A stretch of DNA of 64,000 bases from Ryuthela nishihirai. Taxonomy: Eukaryota; Arthropoda; Arachnida; Araneae; Heptathelidae. Where the stretch lies: the NCBI GenBank assembly GCA_038380435.1, contig JAWZYU010000011.1:82994501-83058500 (forward strand), given 5' to 3'. Both the position numbers and the translations under genes were made by a program. The notes under the pieces are model-generated. The model saw only the letters and a program-made list of their open reading frames with translations, did no database searches and was not told where the DNA came from. This document shows, piece by piece, positions 1 to 11,163 of the stretch (positions are counted from its first letter, which is position 1; the number at the start of each line of letters is the position of its first letter).

Positions 1-22
1 TGATATAATATGCAACACAAAA

Positions 23-80
23 AATTAAAGCAGTCGTTTTCTCAATTTTTGAATTAAAGCAGTCGTTTTCTCAATTTTTG
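23..80. repeat. Tandem duplication, 29-bp unit, two copies
   Basis: Two adjacent identical units (23-51 and 52-80) beginning aattaaagcagtcg. AT-rich flank; no gene seen between here and the foldback relic. Confidence 0.85.
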
Positions 81-309
81 AATTGCAATCTCATAAATAC
101 AATGATCGAAATTTAAATTTTGAATAATATTGTTTTTAATAAATAGTAGAGATAAATTATATCTTACAGAAGAGGCCTTTAGTTTCACACCAGCGTAAAT
201 CAGTATCTAGTTGAAGTGCATACGTTAATGCATTCATTAAGGGATAATCTGAGGTTTTGGATTTATCGAATTTTTAGTGTAAACGGATCGTTTGCAAGCG
301 ATCTCGAGG

Positions 310-695
310 CAGGGGGGGGGGGGGAGTTGGCGCTCCAGGGCAATCCCAGAGTACTTCTCGTCAGGGGCGAAATTTGGTATATTTTCCAGGGCCGTTTTTT
401 GCTCCCAATACGCCCCTGGTTGTGACAATTGGAATTTGTTTCTGTGAAATTTTGTAAAGTTGGCAAAATCGAGAAAACTTGGGCAAATCTTGGGGAGTAG
501 GCAAAATCGGGACAACTTGGGAAAATTGTGTTGTTTGGGTAGCCCCACCCCACCCCCTATGGTGCGAAAATCTTTGTGCGATAGAGAAAGAAGTTATGTA
601 AAAGTCTTATTTTCTCAGTTGGCAAAATTTTGTTTCCGAGTTAGAAAATTTTCGTTGTCTCCCCCCCACAACCATAGTCCTTCGCTACGCCCCTG
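310..695. mobile_element. Foldback-type DNA transposon relic
   Basis: The right end reads ctacgcccctg (to 695), the inverted complement of the CAGGGGCGTA terminus seen at the large central copy (12,738). The interior holds the family's sub-repeats (gttggcaaaat, acttggg). The left end begins with cag followed by a G run and is poorly defined. No 8-bp target duplication is visible, so the left boundary is uncertain. ORFs across this stretch are low-complexity translations, not genes. Confidence 0.55.
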
Positions 696-744
696 ATAGC
701 CATCATGTCTCCCCCACAGATTAGTTAGAACAGATGCGAGACTC

Positions 745-800
745 TCGAAGGGTGGCCATTTAGCCCATGGTGTGCAAAAAAGTGCCGCTCAGAGGTAAAA
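745..800 (+). repeat. 3' tail fragment of a tRNA-derived SINE
   Basis: ccatttagcccatggtgtgc followed by aaaaaagtgccgctc is shared with the 3' part of the SINE at 3,825-4,206. From 800 to about 955 lies GC-richer sequence I do not recognise. Confidence 0.6.
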
Positions 801-954
801 CTCGAAGGGTGAAAGTGGCGCCCTCACTCGGGGTTGCACTAACTGCCCATTTGAACCCCAGCCGTTGTCGTAGCTGGAGTTAAGCCTGAGCTATGAGTGG
901 ATGTATTCGAGAAAGCACGTGTAGTGTGCTTTCAGATGGAGATCCCGTTTGTTG

Positions 955-1558
955 CAGCAGGTTTTTTATTTTTTTAATTTCCGAAAAAAAGTCAAAGGTA
1001 ATGTGTAAATGTAAATTTATGTAAAATCTTTAGTAAAATCTTAAGTCTTTAGTAAAATTTGCATTACGCTTTTGGGTGTGAAGGTACCATTGTACATCAT
1101 ACAATGGATATCTGCTAGCGATTCGAATAGTTTTTGTGCCAGTTCGTACTTGGTTAATATTTTGCTGTTGTTAAAATAGTTTAAAGTTATATTTGTAATG
1201 AAGTATTAAAAGTAATGCAGATTATTATTGTTACAGTGATGTTAACTTCTTTGTAACCGGTAATTTTCTTTTAAGCTCTATTAGAAAAGGTGGCTTAGGC
1301 AAAGAAATATTCTGCATAACTAATGTTTTAATATTTAATAGATATGCTTCAGTTGCGTATAAAGTTAACGAGATATTTCTCTACGTTGGTGCTTTTCTTT
1401 CGTTGCTGAATTGACCATGTTTTAGTCTTTTTGACTGAATGCTGTTTCATAAAATGATTTACTCTAAACGCTGATTTTGAAATCGTTTTCCGTCGTATGT
1501 TTCATTCATTATCTTCCGTTCTTGTTAAATATATTATTTCTTCCAATCAAAGTTACGT
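955..1558. other. AT-rich stretch, nothing recognised
   Basis: No ORF of note, no RNA gene and no repeat with a second copy in this window was found here by eye. Confidence 0.5.
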
Positions 1559-1820
1559 TTTGCATATACTTCCAAAAATAAAAATTAATCGTTCTTTTTG
1601 CATTTTATGATGGTAATGAAAGAACGAAAATGTGTATAATATGTGGCATATAATGTGTTTATACATATATATTTTCTCTCTCACACAGTTTTGCTTTGCA
1701 TATACTCCACCCAAAAATTTAACCATTCTTTCTTTTACATCGAACAAAAATGTGTATCACATATATATATAACATGTGGCATGTAATGTGTTTATAAATA
1801 GTATTTTGTTTCTCTCACAG
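1559..1820. repeat. Diverged ~130-bp tandem duplication
   Basis: Two successive copies share ttgcatatact, gaacaaaaatgtgtat, atgtggcat, taatgtgtttata and a final tttctctcacag. The copies differ by many substitutions, so the duplication is old. Confidence 0.65.
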
Positions 1821-1826
1821 ATCTAT

Positions 1827-1912
1827 CTATGGCGTACAGACTGATAGGCTCGTGTCGGACCTCTGTGGCAAGCAGCTACTTGAGGGAGTATTTAATATTA
1901 TTTTTTTATTCG
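1827..1912 (+). repeat. 5'-truncated tRNA-SINE fragment
   Basis: Retains only the 3' body: tatggcgtacagactgata, then the cagacctctgtggcaag-like core and a tail resembling ttgagggagtattta. It matches the 3' half of complete copies at 40,027 and 44,139. Confidence 0.75.
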
Positions 1913-2636
1913 GCTATGGTAACATTTTCTTCAGTAAACACTTGAATATGAACTAGTTTTGTCCAGTGGTATGCAATAAAACTTAATGTAGTATCAGCTG
2001 TTGAATCCAGAATAAGTAAAAATGAATTGATAATATGTTATTATCCTTAAGTATGCCTTTGTTTATCTGCGGGAACCAAATAATTTCACTATATTTTGTG
2101 CATTATTACAGATTACATTTATGGGAATGCAGCAATACAATGAAGGATTCTGGCAGAAACTATATGCACTTAAGTTGTGCAGCTTGCATTTTAAGCTCGA
2201 ATCTATGATACTACTTGATACTTTTCGAAGAAGATTAATTTACACTGCTGTTCCTTCAGTCCAGAGTGTTCAGACAGAAATGATGCTGAAAGGTTCAACC
2301 ATATTTTTTCTTTTGCCTACCTCAGTTTTATTATGTTCTTATCAATTGGTATATCAGCTTTCATATTTTTAGACAATATAACATTTCAATAAGAAATGAT
2401 TGCTATTATGGATGATGTATCCCTAGGTTCTATCATACAAAAATTGATCATGCGCTGAAAAAACGTTTGACAGAAAAATGAATATTAGATGTGTGCAGAG
2501 TAACATAACATGCATTGAACTTCAATGGGGTACTCTTTTTAGTGGTTCTTTTGAATGATGTAGGTTTCATTTTGCTTTTTGCAAAATGAAATTTCTTAAT
2601 TGCTTAACTTCATGTTTAATGATATCTATTTTTAAT
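1913..2636. other. AT-rich flank left of the palindrome, nothing recognised
   Basis: Contains an 83-codon ORF at 2,121-2,372 without recognisable motifs. No element boundary seen. Confidence 0.45.
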
Positions 2637-2725
2637 TCATCATCATCATCCTCCTCAAGCAGACATCGGCTATGGAGGTCAAACCAGACCATGCAATATA
2701 GTTCTCCACGCTAGTCTGTCCTAAG

Positions 2726-2992
2726 CTACAGCTGCTGCATTTGGCCACTGCACACCAATTCTAACAAGGTCCTGTTTGACATTGTCTGCCTACACCATCC
2801 TAGGTCTCCCCCTCTTTCTGAGGCGTTTGGGACACTGTTCATAACCCTATTCGATAATTTATAATTATCCATAACGGCAACATAGCCAAACCAATGAAGT
2901 CTCTTTCTGCACAATATGCTGCTTAAAGGAGGTAGCCGACTCCTTTGCCTAACCTCATCATTAATTACAAAGTTGAAACACCTAATGCCCAA
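2726..2992 (-). pseudogene. LINE C-terminal domain remnant (left arm)
   Basis: Carries RKRLHWFGYVAVMDNYKLSN and then a shifted form of the GRPR-WADN-VKQDL stretch typical of this LINE type. The better-preserved cognate is at 37,457-37,729. Confidence 0.75.
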
Positions 2993-3142
2993 GACACTGC
3001 GTAAGCATCTAGGATCAAAAGCATCTATTTTCCTGTTTTCTTGTTTATACAGCGTCCAAGTTTCCCTACCATAACTAACCCCAGAAAGAACGAAACTATT
3101 ATACAGTCTAATTTTAGTCTTTAGGTGTATACGCCTATTTCT

Positions 3143-4485
3143 TCACATTCTCCATAGATTCTTAAAAGTCCCAGCAGCAATCCCAATTCGTCTGTTAATC
3201 TCATGCCGCACATCACCAGTATCTGTTACATAGCTCCCAAGGTAATTAAACTGTGACACATGCTCAAGACTGCAACCATTCAGATGAACTGAATCACAAC
3301 CTGTCTGACCAATTTTCATCACTTTAGTTTTCTCTCTGTTTATAACCAAACCTACTCTACTACCAGTTTCATCAACAGCCCTAATGAAAGAGTGCATCTC
3401 ATCAATATCATTAGCCAACAAGTTAAAATCATCTCCATGATCTAAATCTGAAATTTTAATATCTCCAGACCATTTGAGGTCAAAGTCTAAAGAGAAAAGG
3501 AGACAAAATGCACTCTTGTCGAACACCAGAAGTAATGCTAAATCAATTGCTACAAGCCTTACCAACTCTCAAACACGACTCAGTGTTATTATAGAGAGCT
3601 TTCATTATGTTAACTAACTTGTCTCGTATACCATACGATCTCACAATCAACTACAAATTATGACGATCAACAGAGTCGAAAGCCTTTTTGAAATCAACAA
3701 AGCTAGCAACCATAGGTTTCTGAAACTCTAAACATTTCTCAAGAATCTGCCTAAGTGAAAATATCTGATCCACACATCCCCTACCACTTTTGAATCCACA
3801 TTGCTCATCACGAAATTGCCTGTCGGGTTGAGTTGTTTTACCTGTGAGCGGCACTTTTTTGCACACCATGGGCTAAATGGCCAGGTCACATGGACCCCGA
3901 AGGCTCAGAGAAGGTTGGGGGAGGGGACCCACTGGAACAGCTGTTGGGAGACAGATGGTAGTCTCCCGTCGAGGCCATCCAGCGTGTTCTTTAACGTGCA
4001 CAGGGTATGGCTCTCCCGCACACGGGGCCACGGCTTAACGTCCCATCCGACGGACGGCGGCCTTTCCTAGCCCATCGGTGTCCCCTACTGACCGTGGACA
4101 GGGCGGGAAATTTTGCAGAGATAATTCTCAACGCTGACCCAGCTGGGACTCGAACCTGGGAACTACAGATTACTAGCCTGGCGCGCTACCGACTGAGCCA
4201 CCCCCACACGCAATTGCCTGTCAGTCAGATTCTTAATTCTATTGAGCACAATCATGCAAAGAACTTTCTCTGGAACAGAAAGTAGATGATACCCTTACAG
4301 TTATCACAAGAGCCGCGATCACCTTTTTTGAAAATTGGGATAATAATAGCTCCGGTAAAATCCTTAGGGACCATGCCTTTATCATAAAAGATATTCAAAA
4401 TTTCTCTCATCCAAGTGGTAACCGAAACATTCCCAGCTCTAAGCATTTCGATAGTAATTTCATATATCCCTCGGGATTTATGTAG
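3143..4485 (-). pseudogene. LINE reverse transcriptase, broken (left arm)
   Basis: Three blocks in order. 4,485-4,290 has TTWMREILNIFYDKG and IPIFKKGDRGSCDNCKGI (fingers). 3,824-3,651 has DEQCGFKSGRGCVDQIF and SFVDFKKAFDSVDRHNL (palm, first Asp region). 3,565-3,143 has DLDHGDDFNLLAND, then the thumb ending FNYLGSYVTDTG and AAGTFKNLWRM. The usual Y-x-D-D is HGDD here, so the aromatic residue is lost. A SINE splits the palm at 3,825-4,206. Confidence 0.85.
3825..4206 (-). mobile_element. tRNA-derived SINE (family B) inside the LINE, left arm
   Basis: On the minus strand it starts gggggtggctcagtcggtag (A box), has the B box ggttcgagtcc, a conserved core with gggacgttaagccgtgg and gcacgttaaagaac, and ends near acaactcaacc. 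A 16-bp target duplication (cacg[a/c]aattgcctgtc) flanks it at 3,809-3,824 and 4,207-4,222. Its twin is in the right arm, so insertion predates the palindrome. Confidence 0.9.
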
Positions 4486-4487
4486 TT

Positions 4488-4684
4488 TATGGTTAGCACG
4501 CTTGGCTACTGATCTAAGGGATCTGGGGTCAATCCCCAGGTTAGGCATGGATGTGTGTGTGTTTTTCTGTTGAGATCATGCCATCCTCTCAGACCTTCTA
4601 GTGTGGCATATAAACTGACAGGCCTAGGTCTGTCAGACCTCTGTGGGAAGCAGCTGCTTGAGGGGGTATTTATTATTTTTTTTT
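4488..4684 (+). mobile_element. tRNA-SINE (family A) inside the LINE, left arm
   Basis: Shows ggttagcacgcttggctac, the B-box region, catataaactgacaggc and the tail gcttgagggggtatttatta. It separates the linker from the first RT block of the LINE; both sides carry a short taaacta duplication in the right-arm twin. It lies opposite to the LINE. Confidence 0.85.
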
Positions 4685-5326
4685 AGTTTAAAAATAGCCT
4701 AAATAACTTCAGATTGTGTCATAAGGCCAACATTAAAGCTAGTAATGCATCTGTCAACATTACAAACAATGGGGGTAGAACTAACCACATTGTTTAGAAC
4801 ATCACTGAAATGCTCAGCCCACCTAGCCATGACAGAATCCTCACCTTCTGTAACCTTACTTTGTTTATCCTTCAATCCCTGTATAACTGTCCATCTTTTA
4901 CCACACAAAACATTAACTATCTGGTATAGCTCTCTGCTGTTGTGCTGTGTAACTGCTTCCTCGGCTTTGCGAACCCAGCCATCAAGCCAAAGATTCTTAT
5001 CAGCAGCTAACTGATCCCTTACATGTTTATTAAGCTCTCGGTAATGCTTTCTATTAGGACTAGTAGGGTATTGATTAAGGACATTCCTGAAGTTCTTTCT
5101 TTCTGAAATAAGCTCAAGTGCCTTATCACTAAAATAATTCTGCCTCCTCTGCTCCTTTTTTCCTAACAGAAGTTAGTTTCCGAAAAAGCGTGTCTAAAAT
5201 GGTCCCATTCTTTCTCAATTTCAGTGGTAAGCAAACCATGACTGTCATAATGACTAAGTTACCTATCATGGTAAGCTTTAGCTATAGCTGAGTCTTTCAG
5301 AGCTTCAGTATTAAAGGTAAAATGTT

Positions 5327-5707
5327 TTACCCTAGCACAACACTTTTTAAGTTGCAAGACACTTTTAACAAGGTAATTGTCAGATCCAATTTCTGCTCCC
5401 CTATATGACCTGTATTCCTAACAGAACTAGCCCATTTGCTGTTAATTAATATGTAATCAATCATATTCTTATGCAGCCCATTAGGTGTAACCCATGTGTA
5501 CTTATGTATGTCGCGGTGTTTGTAATAAATGTTAGTTATTCTGAATCCATTGAGTTTACTTACCTGTAGGAGACGTTGCCCATTGCCATTGCAGCTACCA
5601 ATACCAAAAGGGCATATCACTCCTCCCCGAAGGTCAGAATCAGTACCAACTTTGGCATTGTAGTCACCTAGAACAAGGGTAATATCTCCTTTCTTGGTAG
5701 AATTCAA
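5327..5707 (-). pseudogene. LINE endonuclease domain, C-terminal part (left arm)
   Basis: 126 codons with LVLGDYNAKVG, NGQRLLQ, TWVTPNG and MIDYILIN, the pattern of the apurinic/apyrimidinic endonuclease that nicks target DNA for LINE integration. The usual terminal SDH appears as a degenerate region (GEQKLDLTITLLK), so the catalytic histidine is not readable in frame. The N-terminal strand (SWNVRTLHR-like) is visible near 6,050 but lies in a broken frame. It differs from the right-arm copy by one residue (Q for L). Confidence 0.85.
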
Positions 5708-6189
5708 AATATCCTGAAGTTGTCCTTAAAACATATCCTCATCGCTATCCTCAGTGGGGGAATAACATCAGATAACATTCAATTACAGCATTTTTGCTGT
5801 AAGAAACCTTTCATTAAGGCACTCATATCCTACAAGAGTACACTAGTGTGTCTGCTGAGAAGCAGATTCACGCCTTAGTGATGTTTATTGTCTTCCCTCC
5901 CTGAAAAAAGAAATTTAAGATTATTTTTAAGAATCTGACCTTTGTCTGTCCATCTTATCTCTTGCAAGCGGAGAATATCTAAATTTTAAAGGTGGAATTC
6001 TTGTGTGAGGACATCAAGAGAAATAGTTCTGTGCAGAGTCCTCACATTCCAACTACCTATGGAGAGAAAATGGTTAGTGGGATGTTTAAAGAAACTATGT
6101 TTATTGAGAGAGGGAATGTCGATCAGAGGAATCCAGATCAGTAGGCCACACTAATCTGGCAACCCCCCCTTCTTCCGTTCATTTCCACA

Positions 6190-7795
6190 AGAGAGTATCT
6201 CTTTTGAAAGTTACTAACGGTCTATACCACGAAAAGGCGAGGTCGGACATTAGGTGCGAGGCATGCCTGGTTCTATGCATCATCAAAGGGGATTGGTGCT
6301 CTCCTTCCAGTGACTACCTATCTACCATTTACAGACCTTATTATTAATGCACACTTTAATGATTTATATCGGATGAAAAGTGAAGACGCTGGAAACTGCT
6401 TCTCTTTGAAATCGAGGTTTTGTTTGAAAATTTAGAAAAAATTCGATATGCTCTTAATATGTGATTATAGCTGAACTAAATTGGCTGTAAACTTAGCAGA
6501 CTTTAAGTTTAGCCCGTTTAAAACAGGAACAATGGTAAACATATTTTAAAATCTAATACATGATCAAATCTTTCAGCTTAAGCAAAAGCCCACAAAATTT
6601 ATAGATCTTAATTGTGCAAATCCCCGCCTCATTTAAAAAACGACACGAAAAGTTACATTTATTTTCTTCTTTCATTAAAAAATATTAATTTTCAATAAAA
6701 ATGAAAAGAAATAATCAGATAGTGTAAACATTTTTTTCAATTCAGCTGAGACAGGAAATCAAATTTCCTCCCAATAAATGACAATTTAATTTCATGCTAT
6801 AAAAAAACCCAAATATTGTAAGCTTGTTATTCAGCTGAAGCATAAAGAAATTCAACCCCCCCCCCACTTCCACACAAAGACAAAAATGACATGATTGAAA
6901 TTTCATGCAACAAAAAACAAATATTGTAAACTTTTATATCAGCAAAGGCAGAAGGAAATCCAAAGTAACACATACACACAAATGACATAATTAAAATTTC
7001 ATGCTATAAAATAAAGAAAAAAATGCAAAATATTTTCATTTCAGCTGAGGCAGTAGGAAATTCATATCACACACACAGAATACAAGAAATGAAGTTACTG
7101 CAAAGTGTGTTTTTGTCACTGTTTTGTGCAAATTTAGCTGTTTGCTCTGATATTGATGCCTTTTAATTTTTATGTCATTTGTGTCTCTAAATTGTGAAGT
7201 CTAATTGTAGCATCATCTTTTGTAATGTTTCTTTTTCATATTATAAGCATGATTGTCAACTTCCACATCCAATTCCCTATTACTGAAATAACTATCTAGT
7301 GATATGAGCACTAACATGCATTGAAGCCTATGTAGGACATTAACCTGAATTTGTTAATTGGGTATGAAGTGGATGTTGTTAAGAATATAAAGTTTTCTCC
7401 TGGAAGACACTGTTCAGTAATTTTTGCAATTGCACACGTATACTGTGAGAAGGGCGAGAAAACCTCAATTTTTAATATTAACCTTTAAAGTGACAGAGGC
7501 TGATTAATCAGTTTCCAAAAATCCCTACAAAAGAACCTGCAACATGCTTTTCTATGCTTTCCTGCCATTTTTTTCCAGAATTAAATGCTTTTTCTTTTGA
7601 TATGTAATATGGACTGTTTCATTCTTTATATGGACATTCTCATAATAAGGCTCAAAAGTTGTTGTTTCTTAAAGAAAGAAAAAAAAAATTCTCTGTAGAG
7701 TTAATAAGTGCAGACACAGAAGAGTGGATTAGGTCAGAGTCAATTAATGCTAATTTATTTTCTATGCAAGAAATCTTTCATAGTTTTTTTTTTGG
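6190..7795. other. AT-rich arm segment with one minisatellite
   Basis: Apart from the repeat at 6,725-7,085 nothing is recognised. The mirrored segment is about 20,285-21,890. Confidence 0.5.
6725..7085. repeat. Four-copy degenerate minisatellite, ~90-110 bp unit (left arm)
   Basis: Units start tcagctgaggcag-like at about 6,743, 6,831, 6,940 and 7,041, and share aaatgacat-attgaaatttcatgc and aaatattgtaaac. The mirrored array is at about 21,000-21,355. Confidence 0.75.
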
Positions 7796-8014
7796 CTATA
7801 AAGAAAGCTTATAATAACCTTTTTCAATTTCAGAGAAAAGAGACACAATGACCTTCATTGCTTTACTATAATTCCTTGATATTATCCACATGTGAGAAAC
7901 ATCTAAAATGTCACTGGGTATTTCATTACTGTTGCCAATGATTTTATTTTCATTGAAAGTTAAACAATTGTCATTTTTCTTATTAATTATCAGCCGGTTA
8001 ATTATTAACTGCAT
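7796..8014 (-). pseudogene. Unrecognised ORF beside the P-like remnant (left arm)
   Basis: 72 codons containing NENKIIGNSNEIPSD and SRNYSKAMKVIV. It lies downstream of the P-like block in the same direction and may be a further part of that transposase. I do not recognise it. Mirrored at 20,066-20,282. Confidence 0.3.
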
Positions 8015-8274
8015 GTGTGCACTTTGGAACTAAAGATAATTAGGTTATTATTGTTTCCCACTTTTGCTCTTATAGCTTTAAAAAAAAAGGTAAATATGGT
8101 CTGGCTGAATTTGTAAGTAAAAAGATATTTTGAACCAGACAAACCAACTGTTAAAAAAATAACCTACGGGGATTTTCTAGCTATATAAAACTGAAACAAA
8201 CATAAAAATTAGAATTTCAGAAGCTATATCAGAATTTTTATCATTAACCATAATCCACATATACACATTTACCA

Positions 8275-8900
8275 TTGAACAGTATTTGCTTCCTAATTGA
8301 CTTTTCCTCAAATAATAAAGTGAATATCATATGCTTCTGCTTACTATCAATAAAAGTTTCCATGCAGAAAACTGCAATAAATCCAGGAAGACCATCTACA
8401 GATCTGCACCAAGTTAAAATTGCGGAGCTATTGGAAGAAGTTTTTCTCTTACAAATTCATAAGCCTTTTTAAAATAAAACAAAAATTGAACCTCAATTTT
8501 TAATAAGCCTTTGGAGAATGAAAATATCATGGTAAACCTATTTACCTCTTGGCAATAAAATGTACCATTGCTTCTTTCAGCATTTTGCTGTGAATTTCTG
8601 AATAGGTTTAAAGTTATATCTAGAAACACAGGCTTTGTAGTCTCAATGTCATCTTGATGAGCTTTTGAGCCTTAAACAAATCTAATATTTCTTTTAAAGA
8701 AGAGTTAGATTGCTTGGCTCTTAGCTGGTAATAATATCATCATAGCATTTTCTTTCAGCTTTGGATTTCATTTTACACTGACATCAACTTTCTCTTAAAT
8801 TTTCTAATACTCTTCCATCTTACACAGCATGAGTGATCATTTTTATAGGCAATATCTCTTCTCATTGCAATTTCTCTCATATCTTCTACAAGTGTCTCTC
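8275..8900 (-). pseudogene. P-element/THAP9-like transposase remnant (left arm)
   Basis: The minus-strand ORF 8,629-8,414 reads REVNRFT-like, then FYFKKAYEFVREKLLP, a hallmark block of P-superfamily (THAP9-like) transposases. The following SVDGLPGF and EEKSIRKQILFNGK segments are in another frame, because the left arm has one C fewer than the right arm near 8,431. The N-terminal THAP zinc finger and the catalytic C-terminal half are not seen. Assignment rests on motif memory and should be tested by a profile search. Confidence 0.6.
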
Positions 8901-8999
8901 AATACAGGCATTTGTTAAAAATGTGAATAAAGTTGGCACAGCATCATTAATTAATCCTACTGTGTTAATTTCTGAAGCTTTATTTTTAAAACAGTAAAG

Positions 9000-9880
9000 T
9001 TATAGTGCCGTTAAGTATATAGTGTGTCATTCGCCTATTAAAATGTGGCAGAAATATTGTCCCATACCAGTAGAGGGCGCTGGGGACAATACGCTTGCCT
9101 TGTTAACATCTATGGACGTTTCGCTTTTCAATGACTTTTAAACATAGAAGCATTTATATGCAATGATTTTACCATTCAAATGCACATTATTTCTAAGTAT
9201 TTTAAATGAACTAGTAAAACTTAGGAGAAAGTTTGAGCAAGTATATTTTTTTAAAACGAAGAAAATTGATGGCCGTTCGATCAAAACAAACCGCATCTCT
9301 TTTTATGTATCAGAGCGCTGAAGTGATCGTTTTGATTGGCTCTTTGGTAAAACTCTTCGAATGACACGTGATATAACATATGTTCTAACATGTGACGTTT
9401 GGATTCACCAAGTTGTAATAGGATCGTACACCGTAGATATCCCTGTAAATTGCAAAAGCAATTTAAAATTTCGTAATTGGCTAAACAAAAAAGAATAATC
9501 ATGATACAAATAACTTGCAGAACTAAAATGCTCTAACTTATCGGTTAGGTCAAATATTTATTACGTTGTACGCTACGAACGGTAACAAATAATGCAATTT
9601 GCAAAAATATTTTATGGATGTTTCAAGGTTAAAACGTATGAACGAAAAAACGCTGAATATTACTGATTATCTTAGTTTTGTAAACTTACATATTTACAAT
9701 CCAACGCTCATATATTTAAACAATTGTTAGTGACTGACTGACAGTGACAGTGACACTCTATGGTGCACAAATGATAGAATTCTGAAAATTTGCACATAGG
9801 GATAATCCGGGTGTTAAACGTGTCTTTCAAGGTGAAATGTAGGTCACGTAGACTTCCATTTCACCGGCTTCATAGGTTGT
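9000..9880. other. Non-coding arm segment
   Basis: No gene recognised. The part 9,720-9,830 (gtgactgactgacagtgaca and tctgaaaatttgcacatagg) is related to 61,255-61,360, so it belongs to a dispersed repeat of unknown class. Confidence 0.5.
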
Positions 9881-9882
9881 GC

Positions 9883-9919
9883 ATAAGTCAAACCGTTTTT
9901 TAAAAACGGTTTGACTTAT
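9883..9919. repeat. Perfect 18-bp-stem hairpin, left arm only
   Basis: Stem 9,883-9,900 pairs exactly with 9,902-9,919 around a single t. The right arm (18,181-18,196 region) has only one copy of this sequence. Confidence 0.95.
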
Positions 9920-9928
9920 TTTTTTTTA

Positions 9929-9990
9929 ACACCAATTTTCACTTTTCTAGCACTGGTAGATACCAGTGCTAGAAAAGTGAAAATTGGTGT
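9929..9990. repeat. Perfect 30-bp-stem hairpin, left arm only
   Basis: Stem 9,929-9,958 pairs exactly with 9,961-9,990 around the dinucleotide ga. The right arm holds a single copy at 18,147-18,176. Confidence 0.95.
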
Positions 9991-10325
9991 CTCGGGGTGT
10001 TTCGAGTTGTAGATCTCGAAAAGGTTACGAAATTTCGTATTCAGATGGTCCTTTGTGGCCAAATTTAGATCAGTCAGTGCTAGGGTGTTAAAAAATGGTT
10101 CTTGGGGGTATTCTGAGTTGTAGATCTCAGAAATGTTTCGAAATTTTGGATGCGATAGGTCCTTCATGGTCAAAATTCGAATATAGATCTAGAGGTGTCA
10201 GAGGGCTCAAAATAGGTGCCTGGGATATTTTAGTTTTAGATCACGGAAATGTTGCGCAATTATGGATGCGATGGATCCTTTGATATTCGATATGCTGGTA
10301 TTGGAGAGCTAAAAATTGTTTTTTG
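9985..10325. repeat. Three-copy ~115-bp minisatellite (left arm)
   Basis: Units near 9,985, 10,097 and 10,213 share a ggg-rich start, agttgtagatctc, gaaa-gtt-cgaaatt and a GGTCCTT block. Short ORFs over it (10,095-10,283) are translations of the repeat. Mirrored at about 17,815-18,150. Confidence 0.75.
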
Positions 10326-10548
10326 GGGCAGTAGAACTAAGAAATGAGACACAGTTTGGTGAAAGATTTCAAACCAACTGATGAAAGAAAAGCAAATTTG
10401 AAGATGTGACATGTTATTAATATTTGATTATGATTTTAAACAAGATATATGGAGACGTGACCCTGTTAACAAATTAGGTGTTTTGTTTTACAAAGGAAAT
10501 TTCAGAAAATGGCATTGTTTACTATCTGACATCCTCTATTTTTATAGA

Positions 10549-10797
10549 AAAATAAAAAATAATAAATACCCCCTCAAGCAGCTGATCGCCACAGAGGTCT
10601 GACATGAACCTGTCAGTTTATATGCCAAAGTAGAAGATCTGAGAGGATGACAGGACCTCAGCAGAAAAACAACACTTACAACCATGCCTTACCCGGGGCT
10701 CGAACCCATTATTCGCCTAATAATCGGGGCTCTTACCCGGGGCTCGAACCCCCATTATTAGATCAGTAGCCAAGCGCGCTAACCACTCGGCCATAAG
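10549..10797 (-). mobile_element. tRNA-SINE (family A) with duplicated B box (left arm)
   Basis: The minus strand reads ggccgagtggttagcgcgct (A box). It has two copies of the B-box stretch gttcgagccccgggtaag separated by a short duplicated segment (gattattaggcgaataat), then the family 3' body. Twin at 17,340-17,590. The internal B-box duplication is shared, so it is older than the palindrome. Confidence 0.9.
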
Positions 10798-11163
10798 CAT
10801 CAAAGTATTATTGCGAACCCCATTCTAAATGTTACAAGATTTTTTTAATGTCAGTAGCAGGATTGTGAAACTAATATTGGCACAGCCCTGATTTATGCTC
10901 TACAAATTCATATCTCCTCTATCACAAATTATTAATATTTAACAATAAATGTTTTCATTAATTCGCCTTTAAATTGAGTAATGCATTTAATTTATTTTTG
11001 ACGAAGTTATCGTAGTAAAAAGCTGGAAATTATTCAGAGAATATTTATCACTTTGCTTTAGGTCCATGTTTATTGAATTTTATCTATTGCAAGAGAAATA
11101 TTTAAAAAATAAGAATTTACAACAGAACCATTTTAACATTTAATTTTCTGTTAAAAACTAAAA

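Larger units (their letters stand above)
2637..6190 (-). mobile_element. RTE-like non-LTR retrotransposon, left-arm copy
   Basis: Reading right to left it carries an apurinic endonuclease region (~6,060-5,327), a conserved pre-RT linker (WAEHFSDVLN, 4,908-4,699), reverse transcriptase blocks (4,485-3,143), a C-terminal region (2,992-2,726) and a 3' tail of GATGAT repeats ending at 2,637. It resembles the RTE-type endonuclease/reverse transcriptase proteins common in invertebrates. Two SINEs are inserted: 3,825-4,206 and about 4,488-4,684. The frame is broken many times, so it is dead. The 5' boundary is uncertain. Confidence 0.85.
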
